DNA of 6,612 bases from Anaerolineae bacterium (GTDB lineage Bacteria > Chloroflexota > Anaerolineae > Aggregatilineales > Phototrophicaceae), in the NCBI GenBank assembly GCA_020848855.1, contig JADLHH010000254.1:1-6612 (forward strand). The letters are read 5' to 3'. Numbering within the stretch: position 1 is the first letter of the stretch; the number at the start of each line of letters is the position of its first letter. Under the pieces are notes generated by a model. That model was not told the DNA's origin. It saw nothing but the letters and a program-made list of their open reading frames with translations, and made no database searches. Positions 1 through 6,278 of this stretch are shown here, one piece after another. The position numbers and the translations under genes are program-made.

Positions 1-2460
1 CGCTGTCGCATCTTCCTGAACGCGAACGGTGTCCTGCAAGGCACGCACGGCATCGACCAATATGGCGAGCTTTCCGACGAACACGCGCTCTGCATCACCG
101 ACAGCGCACACTGGATCGCCCGTATCAGCGAGGCAGCCCGTTCCGGCGCGAACTGGATAGCAATCGCGGATGCCGATTTCGAATGGGACGCGCCGCCTGC
201 CGCCAGCAGCGGTTGGATCGCGCTGACGCCGCTGCGCTCTGGCGACCGGCTGATCGGCGTATTTGTCAACGACTGCTCCAGCAGCGAATGCGCCCTCGAC
301 CCGGAGATTCAGGAAACGGTCGCGGTTTTCGGGTCGCTGCTGGCGTTGATCATCGAGCAGAAACGGGCGAAGCTCGCCGCCGCGTCGACTGCGCCGGGCG
401 ATCTGTTCACACGGCTGATCCACGCCAGCCCCATGCCTATCGTGGTCATCGCCCTGCACGACAACGTGTTCCTCGACGTCAATGCGCGCTATCTCGAATT
501 GATGGGCTACACCCGCGACGAGCTGATCGGTCGCTCGCTTTCGGACAGCAGTATGCCGCTCAGCCCGGAAGAAACGGAGCGGATCGCGGCTGCCCTGCGC
601 GGGAAAACCACAGTGCGCGACTTTGAAACCATGCTGCGCACCCGCAGCGGCGAAATGCGCAGCGTGCGTCTGTTCGTCGAACGGGTGCAGCTCAACGACA
701 GGACGTGCGTCGTCGCCATGATCGACGATTTCACCGACCGGCTGCACGCGGAAAAAGCGCTCAGCGAAGGGCGCTCGCTGCTGCGCACGGTGATCGACAC
801 CCTGCCCGACTACATTTTCGCCAAAGACCTGAACGGTCGCTTCATCATGAGCAACGCGGCGCACGCCCGCGCCGCCAACGTGCTGGACCCGGACGCCTTT
901 ATCGGCAAAGAGGCGTCGGATTTCTTCCCGGAAGACCTCGCCGCCCAGTTCGACGCCGACGACCGCGAAGTGCTGCGCACGGGCACGCCGTCACTGAACA
1001 TGGAGCGCATGACCCAGAACGGCGCAAATAACCCGATCATCGTGTCGACCACCAAAGTCCCGCTGCGCGATCCGCACGGGAATATCGTCGGGCTGGTTGG
1101 GATCAGCCGTGACATTACGGCATACAAGCGGGCGCAGGAGGCGCTGCAAAAGGCGCACGACGGGCTGGAGGAGCGCGTGGCGCAGCGCACGGCGGAGCTT
1201 CTGGAAGCCAACGCCCTGCTCAAGCAGCAGATCATCGAGCGCCAGCAGGCGCAGGAAGCGCTGGCAGCCGAGCGCAACCTGCTGCAAACGCTGATCGACA
1301 ACCTGCCCCACGCTATCTACGCCAAAGATGCCCAAGCCCATATCATCATCAGCAACAACTTCAACGCGCTGATGATGGGCGCGCGGTCGACCGAAGCCGT
1401 GATCGGCAAGACCGATTTCGATTTCTTCCCGAAGGCGATGGCAGAGAAGTACTACGCCAACGATATGGCAGTCCTGCGCACCGGGCAGCCGCTGATCAAC
1501 AACGAGGAAATGTTCCCGGCGCTGGGACAGTACCTGATGACGAGCAAGTTTCCGCTGTACAACTCGCGCGGGGCAATCATCGGGCTGGTCGGCGTCGGGC
1601 TGGACATTACCGAACGCAAACGCGCCGAAGAAGCGCTGCGACAGGCGCACGACCAGCTTGAACAGCGCGTCGAGGAACGGACTGCCGAGCTGCGCGTCGC
1701 CAACGAAGAAGTCAAGCGCTTCGCCTACATCGTATCGCACGACCTGCGCGCGCCGCTGGTCAACATCAAGGGATTCTCCAGCGAGCTTAAGTTGTCGCTG
1801 GCGGTGATCGAAGATGCGCTGAAATCGACATCCCCACACCTGAACGAAGCGGACGCCGCGCGCGTCGCGCAGGCATTGGATCAGGATATCCCCGAAGCGC
1901 TCGGCTTCATCCGGGCGTCGGTCGAACGCATGAATTACCTGATCAACGCGATCCTGAAATTCTCGCGCCTGGGCGAGCGGACACTTCAGCTTGAATCGAT
2001 TCAGACCGCCGACCTCGTCCGCACGATCATCCGGTCGCTGGGGCACCAGATCGCCGCGCACAAGACCAGCATCACGATTGGCGACCTGCCGGATATCGTG
2101 GCGGATCGCCCGGTGATGGAACAGGTCTTTGGCAACATCCTCAGCAACGCCGTGCTGTATCTCGACCCGGCGCGTGCAGGTGAAATCCGCATCACCGGGG
2201 AAAACATGGCAGGCGAGACCGTCTTCCACATTCAGGACAATGGTCGCGGCATCGCCGACGACGACCGAGGCAAAGTGTTCGAACTGTTCCGGCGCGGGAG
2301 CGACGTGTCTGCGCCCGGCGAAGGCATGGGACTCGCCTACGTGCAGGCGCTCATCCGCCGCCACGAGGGACGCATCTGGTTCGACTCGCAGCCGGGGATC
2401 GGGACGACATTCTCGTTCGCCATCCCATACCGCGAGATCGAGGAACTCGTCCATGCCTGA
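1..2460 (+). CDS. Multi-sensor histidine kinase (GAF-PAS-PAS-PAS-HisKA-HATPase), 5' partial
   Basis: The frame is open from base 1, so the true start is upstream; the TTG at 346 is only the first start-like codon and would cut off GAF-like sequence. Of 819 visible residues, about 1-118 resemble the end of a GAF domain, ending in the helix LLALIIEQKRAKL. PAS domains follow at about 135-247, 259-378 and 425-543, with coiled-coil linkers (LEERVAQRTAEL and LEQRVEERTAEL). HisKA has phospho-acceptor His580 in SHDLRAP. The ATPase domain has an N box (Asn712, Asn716), G1 box DNGRGI at 746, F box near 760 and G2 box GEGMGL at 773. No membrane segment or C-terminal receiver is visible, so it should be a cytosolic kinase passing phosphate to a separate receiver, plausibly that of the next gene. 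Signals sensed are unknown. Kinase identity is near certain; the GAF call is less sure because it is cut. Confidence 0.93.
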   Translation, partial: RCRIFLNANGVLQGTHGIDQYGELSDEHALCITDSAHWIARISEAARSGANWIAIADADFEWDAPPAASSGWIALTPLRSGDRLIGVFVNDCSSSECALDPEIQETVAVFGSLLALIIEQKRAKLAAASTAPGDLFTRLIHASPMPIVVIALHDNVFLDVNARYLELMGYTRDELIGRSLSDSSMPLSPEETERIAAALRGKTTVRDFETMLRTRSGEMRSVRLFVERVQLNDRTCVVAMIDDFTDRLHAEKALSEGRSLLRTVIDTLPDYIFAKDLNGRFIMSNAAHARAANVLDPDAFIGKEASDFFPEDLAAQFDADDREVLRTGTPSLNMERMTQNGANNPIIVSTTKVPLRDPHGNIVGLVGISRDITAYKRAQEALQKAHDGLEERVAQRTAELLEANALLKQQIIERQQAQEALAAERNLLQTLIDNLPHAIYAKDAQAHIIISNNFNALMMGARSTEAVIGKTDFDFFPKAMAEKYYANDMAVLRTGQPLINNEEMFPALGQYLMTSKFPLYNSRGAIIGLVGVGLDITERKRAEEALRQAHDQLEQRVEERTAELRVANEEVKRFAYIVSHDLRAPLVNIKGFSSELKLSLAVIEDALKSTSPHLNEADAARVAQALDQDIPEALGFIRASVERMNYLINAILKFSRLGERTLQLESIQTADLVRTIIRSLGHQIAAHKTSITIGDLPDIVADRPVMEQVFGNILSNAVLYLDPARAGEIRITGENMAGETVFHIQDNGRGIADDDRGKVFELFRRGSDVSAPGEGMGLAYVQALIRRHEGRIWFDSQPGIGTTFSFAIPYREIEELVHA

Positions 2461-2521
2461 GCCGCCACGCCTTCTATTACTTGCATCCCATCGAAACCGG
2501 AGTGTTGATCCATGCAGCTAA
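2453..2521 (+). other. Possible 22-codon overlapping leader frame between the two kinases
   Basis: An ATG at 2453 lies eight bases after GAGGA (2440-2444), a good ribosome binding site. The frame MPEPPRLLLLASHRNRSVDPCS overlaps the last eight bases of the upstream kinase and ends with TAA at 2519-2521, inside the first codons of the downstream kinase. The layout would suit translational coupling. Its first residues also resemble how many small response regulators begin (MPEPPR followed by hydrophobic residues), so it could be the stub of a lost receiver gene. Both readings are inference; a chance frame in GC-rich DNA is a serious alternative. Confidence 0.25.
2499..2502 (+). promoter_or_regulatory. 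Ribosome binding site of the receiver-kinase gene
   Basis: GGAG sits nine bases before the ATG at 2512. It supports that start, which also puts the receiver's first beta strand (VLYIEDD) about ten residues from the N-terminus, as expected for the family. Confidence 0.6.
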
Positions 2522-4041
2522 CCTTCGAAAAAACACCCCGCGTCCTGTACATCGAAGACGATCGTGGACTGGCGCTCCTGCTGAAGAAGCGGCTGGAGCG
2601 TCAGGGCTTCGAAGTCGACCTTGCCGTCAACGGCGAGGAAGGGCTGAAGCTGTTCGACCCGGAAAACCACGACGTGATCGCCGTCGACCAGAATATGCCG
2701 GATCTCGACGGACTCGACGTGATCAAGACACTCACGTCCTATAACCCAATCCCGCCAATCGTGATGATCACGGGAAATGGCGACGAGCGCGTAGCGGTCG
2801 AGGCGATGAAGCTGGGCGCACGTGATTACATCGTCAAGGATATGGACGGCGGGTATCTGGAACTGATGCCGTCGGTGCTGATGCAGCTTCTCGCCCACCA
2901 GCGGCTGCTGGGCGAAAAACGCGCCGCCGAAGAAAAGCTGCGCGACAGCGAAGGGCGCTATCGCAGCCTGGTCGAGCTTTCCCCGGACGGCATTGTCGTG
3001 TACCGTGACGACACCATCGTCTACGTCAACGAAGCGGCGGTACGCTTGCTGCAGGCGGCAAGCGCCGGCGACCTGCTCGGCGAACCGGTGGCGACCGTCA
3101 TTCACCGAGACTGCTTTGAGATGGTGTGGAGCCACCTGCAGCGGACACAGATCGATGGCGAGCAGGTGCGGCTGCTGGAAGGCACGATGTGCCGCGTGGA
3201 CGGGCATCAGGTCGATGTCGAGATCATGGCAGCCCCGATTGTTTTCGAACACGCTCCCGCGACCCAGATGATCCTGCGCGACGTGACCGAGCGCAAGCGC
3301 GCCGAAGAAGCCCAGCGCGAGACGGAAACTCTGCGAATCGCGCTCGAAAAAGAGAAGGAACTGAGTGACCTCAAGACGCGGATGATGGTCACGATTTCGC
3401 ACGAATTCCGCACGCCGCTGACAATCGCCTACTCGTCTGCCGAACTGCTCGAACGCTTACAGGATCGCATGAAGCCGGAACAGCAAACCGGGCATCTGCG
3501 CCGCATCGAGGCACAGATCAAGCGGCTGACGCAGATGGTCGATGACGTGTCGATGGTCTTTCATTCGACGTTCGAGCGCATGATGGTGAACACCGAGCTA
3601 ACCGACCTGCGTGAACTGAGTCGGCTTGCCGTCGCGCAGTTCGATAGCGATGAACAGCCGCGCCCGCGTATTCAGACCAGCATAGACGACGATCTCTCGC
3701 CAATGCTGATCGATCCGGCGCGCATCCGATACGTGCTGACGAACCTGCTCTCCAACGCGCTCAAGTATTCCAGCCCCGATACGGACGTTCTGCTGTCCAT
3801 CGTCTGCCGGGGATCGGGAGTCCTGATCCAGATCGTCGATCACGGGATCGGCATTCCTGCCGAAGAACAGGCGCGCATCTTCGAGCCGTTCTATCGCGCG
3901 CGCAATGTCGGCATGGTCGGCGGGACGGGGCTGGGGTTGAGCATCGTCAAGGATATCGTCGAGGGGCACCGGGGCATCATCCGCATCGAAAGCGAAGTCA
4001 ATAAGGGGACGAGCGTGTCGGTGTTCCTGCCGCAGCAGTAA
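2512..4041 (+). CDS. Receiver-first hybrid histidine kinase (REC-PAS-HisKA-HATPase)
   Basis: This is a complete 509-residue soluble protein. The receiver (about 10-128) has the acidic pair Asp16/Asp17 after VLYIE, phospho-acceptor Asp59 in AVDQNMPDLDG, switch Thr87 and Lys109. A helix leads to a PAS domain (about 146-261) and a coiled coil (about 262-288). HisKA follows with phospho-acceptor His297 in SHEFRTPL. The ATPase domain has the N box NLLSNALKYS (411-420), G1 at Asp443 (DHGIGI), F box IFEPFYRA from 456 and G2 GGTGLGLSIVK (470-480). All catalytic motifs are intact, including the Glu-x-x-Thr after the histidine that is linked to phosphatase activity in this kinase class. With the receiver in front, phosphorylation at Asp59, probably by the kinase encoded just upstream, would tune its kinase activity. 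There is no DNA-binding domain, so its own phosphate target is not in view. The gene is probably co-transcribed with the upstream kinase. Confidence 0.95.
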   Translation: MQLTFEKTPRVLYIEDDRGLALLLKKRLERQGFEVDLAVNGEEGLKLFDPENHDVIAVDQNMPDLDGLDVIKTLTSYNPIPPIVMITGNGDERVAVEAMKLGARDYIVKDMDGGYLELMPSVLMQLLAHQRLLGEKRAAEEKLRDSEGRYRSLVELSPDGIVVYRDDTIVYVNEAAVRLLQAASAGDLLGEPVATVIHRDCFEMVWSHLQRTQIDGEQVRLLEGTMCRVDGHQVDVEIMAAPIVFEHAPATQMILRDVTERKRAEEAQRETETLRIALEKEKELSDLKTRMMVTISHEFRTPLTIAYSSAELLERLQDRMKPEQQTGHLRRIEAQIKRLTQMVDDVSMVFHSTFERMMVNTELTDLRELSRLAVAQFDSDEQPRPRIQTSIDDDLSPMLIDPARIRYVLTNLLSNALKYSSPDTDVLLSIVCRGSGVLIQIVDHGIGIPAEEQARIFEPFYRARNVGMVGGTGLGLSIVKDIVEGHRGIIRIESEVNKGTSVSVFLPQQ

Positions 4042-4061
4042 ATTCCTGGGGCTGAAAAGTG

Positions 4062-4090
4062 AAAGAGGCTGTCGCGGTGACAGCCTCTTT
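4062..4090. terminator. Bidirectional intrinsic terminator between convergent genes
   Basis: A perfect 12-bp inverted repeat (AAAGAGGCTGTC, loop GCGGT, GACAGCCTCTTT) lies 20 bases after the kinase stop and 18 bases after the binding-protein stop on the other strand. On the plus strand the stem runs into TTTTG; on the minus strand it is followed by CACTTTTCAG, a weaker T-rich tail. The palindrome with A/T ends in a short convergent gap is typical of a shared factor-independent terminator. Confidence 0.88.
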
Positions 4091-4108
4091 TGTTATGTCT
4101 GCAAGCCG

Positions 4109-5134
4109 CTACTGATACAGCAGCGGGGCGATGGTTTCATCTTCCATATTGGTCGCATCGTACCAGTGGGAGCCAGTGTCGATAGTCGTCGGCAGGGTTT
4201 CGCCGCGAATCGCTATGACCGCCGCCACAACTGTCTTGTAGCCGATACCGATCGGGTCCTGGGTGATCGCGCCCGCTTCCGTGCCGGCTGCGATCGCGTC
4301 CAACTGCTGCTGACCGGAGTCGTAACCGATGACGACAATTTCGCCTTCACGTCCCAGTTCGGTCACGCCATTCAGCACACCAATGATCGAGCCTTCATTC
4401 GCGCCGAAGAAGCCTTTGAGGTCCGGGTGCGCCAGGATGATCGCCTTCGCCAGGTCGGTCGAGCGGAGCTGGTCGCCGCCGCCGTACTGCGTGTCGACAA
4501 TCGTGATGTCGGGATAGGCTTCGGCAATGCGGTCGGTGAAACCAGCGACGCGGTCAATACCGGTGCGGCTGGTCTGGTCGTGGGCGATAATTGCGACTTC
4601 GCCCGCGCCACCAATCAGTTCCGCCATCTTGTCGGCAGCCAGCGCGGCAGCCGCGACGTTGTCGGTCGAAGCGGTCGCCAGCGGGATGTCGCTGTCAACG
4701 CCGGAGTCGAACGCAATAACCGGAATACCCTCGTCCTGCGCCTGCTGGAGCAGCGGAATGGCAGCCTGGCTGTCCAGCGCCGCAAAGCCGAGCGCCTGCG
4801 GGTGCTTGTCGAGCGCGGTCTGGAGCATATCCATCTGCTTGTCGACCATCGCCTCGGTCTCGGGTCCTTCGAACGTGATGGTCACGCCGCAGTCTTCAGC
4901 CGCCTGCTCGGCGCCGGCTTTCACCGCCTGCCAGAACTGGTGCTGGAAGCCCTTGGAAATGAGCGGAATGTAGACTTCCTGCGCCGACATTTCCGCCTTG
5001 ACTTCTTCAGTGCAGTAGTCCGCCGGGAACTCCGGTGTGGCTTCGGGCGTCGCTTCCTGCATGAACGCGGCGTTGACGCTCAACAGCAGCGCTGCGAGCA
5101 TAAAAAGTGAGAATGCAAATTTCCTCGATTTCAT
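4109..5134 (-). CDS. Sugar ABC transporter substrate-binding protein (RbsB-like, type 1 periplasmic fold)
   Basis: This 341-residue exported protein captures a small sugar-like ligand outside the cell and delivers it to the permease encoded upstream. The ATG at 5134 is preferred over the TTG at 5152 because AGGAG lies six bases before it and the signal peptide then starts MKSRK. A hydrophobic stretch (about 8-24) is followed by QEATPEATPE, an acidic linker. By my own recalled alignment to E. coli RbsB, pocket positions are Phe67/Trp68 (aromatic pair), Asp143, Arg190, Asn246, Asp272 and Gln292. The arginine next to the first pocket aspartate in RbsB is Ser144 here, so ribose is uncertain. The only cysteines are Cys41 and Cys82, which could form a disulfide. 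There is no lipobox cysteine. It is the last gene of the importer set, 123 bases after the permease, and ends before the shared terminator. Substrate could be another pentose, a hexose or inositol. Confidence 0.93.
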   Translation of the reverse strand: MKSRKFAFSLFMLAALLLSVNAAFMQEATPEATPEFPADYCTEEVKAEMSAQEVYIPLISKGFQHQFWQAVKAGAEQAAEDCGVTITFEGPETEAMVDKQMDMLQTALDKHPQALGFAALDSQAAIPLLQQAQDEGIPVIAFDSGVDSDIPLATASTDNVAAAALAADKMAELIGGAGEVAIIAHDQTSRTGIDRVAGFTDRIAEAYPDITIVDTQYGGGDQLRSTDLAKAIILAHPDLKGFFGANEGSIIGVLNGVTELGREGEIVVIGYDSGQQQLDAIAAGTEAGAITQDPIGIGYKTVVAAVIAIRGETLPTTIDTGSHWYDATNMEDETIAPLLYQ

Positions 5135-5257
5135 GACAAACTCCTGTTGCAATCAACACTTAAACAAAAGTTGAGAATACAGCTAACGAAAGCAAAACCG
5201 CCTACGACTCGGGAACTATCGCCCTCCTTTCCAAATCGCAGCCGCCGAAGAGCCGCA
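5135..5257 (-). other. Gap between permease and binding-protein genes
   Basis: These 123 bases contain no convincing gene. Reading along the minus strand, a perfect AGGAGG (5223-5228) lies about 30 bases after the permease stop but is not followed by a start codon at usable distance. The half nearest the binding protein (about 5147-5200) is clearly richer in A and T than its surroundings, which could host an extra promoter or an RNA-processing site that raises binding-protein output. I could not assign -35 and -10 boxes with acceptable spacing. Confidence 0.4.
5141..5145 (-). promoter_or_regulatory. Ribosome binding site deciding the binding-protein start
   Basis: AGGAG on the minus strand is six bases before the ATG at 5134. 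It lies inside the longer frame that would begin at TTG 5152, so the shorter start is favoured. Confidence 0.75.
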
Positions 5258-6256
5258 TCACTTGCGCCGACGGACAATATCGAGATAAACGGCGACGATG
5301 ATGATCGCCCCGGTGACTACCGTTTGCCATTCCTGCGGAACCGAGAGGATGCGCAGCCCATTCGTCAGCACACTCATAACGAACGCGCCGATGATCGTGC
5401 CCAGGATCGTCCCTTCGCCGCCTGCCAGCGATGTACCGCCGATCACGACGGCGGCGATAGCGTCCAGCTCGTAGCCCTGCCCCAGCGCCGGCTGCGCCGA
5501 ATTCAACCGCGCCGCGATCAAAACGCCGCCCAAGCCGGCGAACAAGCCGCACAGCATGTACACCAGCGTCTTCCACAGGTCGACGTTGACGCCCGACAGG
5601 CGCGTCGCTTCTTCGTTGCTGCCCAGCGCGAAGGTGTAACGCCCAAGAACGGTTCGTGTCAGGATGAGGCTGCCGATGATCGCCGCGCCAAACATGATCA
5701 GCACGATGTTGGGAATTTCCAAGCCGATGACAGGAATCGTCAGAAAGGACCCCATAGCTATCGGACGGAAATCGGGCGCGCTGTTGAAGTAGATCGGCTT
5801 CAACCCGGAGATGATCAATGCCAGCCCTTTGGCGACGTACATCATGCCGAGCGTGACGATGAACGGCTGAATCTTCATCTTGGAGATGATCAAGCCGTTG
5901 ATGAGTCCTGCCAGCATCCCCGTTCCCACGCCGCCGAGAATGCCCACCACCACCGGCATCTGCCAGTTGGTGATGAACACGGCGGTCATGACCGCCGAGA
6001 GGGTCATCACCGTGCCGATTGACAGGTCGATACCGGCGGTGATGATGACGAAGGTGACGCCCAGCGCCAGCACGCCGTTAACGGCGGTAGCGATCAGGAT
6101 GCCGACGATATTGCTCGGCTGTAGAAAGTTGGGCGACGCCAGTGAAAAGCCGACGAACAGGATGATCAGCGCGGCGAATGCCAGCAGCCGCTGCGTTGCA
6201 TCCGAACGGAAAAACGAACCAGAGGTTGCTGTTCTTCGAGGCAGGTTTATATCCAT
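5258..6256 (-). CDS. rbsC: Ribose-type (CUT2) ABC transporter permease, RbsC-like
   Basis: This 332-residue polytopic membrane protein forms the channel of the importer; E. coli RbsC is about the same size (321). Hydrophobic segments start near residues 24-40 and recur to about 323, fitting eight to ten membrane helices. Family blocks are clear: GIDLSIG (75-81), GRYTFALGSNEEATRLSG (205-222), a likely ATPase-coupling region, and ELDAIAAVVIGGTSLAGG (263-280), all very close to RbsC as I recall it. It ends in a basic tail (RRRK), placing the C-terminus in the cytosol. The ATG at 6256 is chosen because it leaves 22 bases after the ATPase stop and gives a normal short N-terminus; upstream starts at 6301 and 6319 would overlap the ATPase gene and have no better ribosome site. 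The site before 6256 is weak (GGGA 12-15 bases or GGA 4-6 bases upstream), so coupling to the ATPase gene is likely. The symbol reflects similarity; the substrate is not proven. Confidence 0.94.
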   Translation of the reverse strand: MDINLPRRTATSGSFFRSDATQRLLAFAALIILFVGFSLASPNFLQPSNIVGILIATAVNGVLALGVTFVIITAGIDLSIGTVMTLSAVMTAVFITNWQMPVVVGILGGVGTGMLAGLINGLIISKMKIQPFIVTLGMMYVAKGLALIISGLKPIYFNSAPDFRPIAMGSFLTIPVIGLEIPNIVLIMFGAAIIGSLILTRTVLGRYTFALGSNEEATRLSGVNVDLWKTLVYMLCGLFAGLGGVLIAARLNSAQPALGQGYELDAIAAVVIGGTSLAGGEGTILGTIIGAFVMSVLTNGLRILSVPQEWQTVVTGAIIIVAVYLDIVRRRK

Positions 6257-6278
6257 GATTCCAGCATTCCCAAATTCA

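Noticed and set aside
346..348. TTG as the true start of kinase 1
   Set aside because: The frame is open upstream to base 1 with GAF-like sequence, and the codon falls inside a conserved helix.
991..2454. 487-codon open frame on the minus strand opposite kinase 1
   Set aside because: It lies wholly antisense to a gene with unmistakable kinase motifs, has no recognisable domain, and is the expected shadow of GC-rich codon use.
2518..3402. 294-codon minus-strand frame opposite the receiver-kinase
   Set aside because: Composition is rich in His, Asp, Val and Arg with no domain; it is antisense to catalytic motifs that are clearly coding.
4166..5110. 314-codon plus-strand frame opposite the binding protein
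   Set aside because: Low-complexity Arg/Val/Asp-rich translation with no motif; the other strand encodes a signal peptide and a full sugar-binding fold.
5154..5173. Imperfect inverted repeat CAACACTT-AAAC-AAAAGTTG before the binding-protein gene as an operator
   Set aside because: Only six of eight positions pair in an A/T-rich stretch; too weak to call an operator.
5147..6022. 291-codon plus-strand frame opposite the permease
   Set aside because: Very Arg/Asp/Gln/His-rich translation typical of the reverse complement of a membrane protein gene; no domain or good start site.
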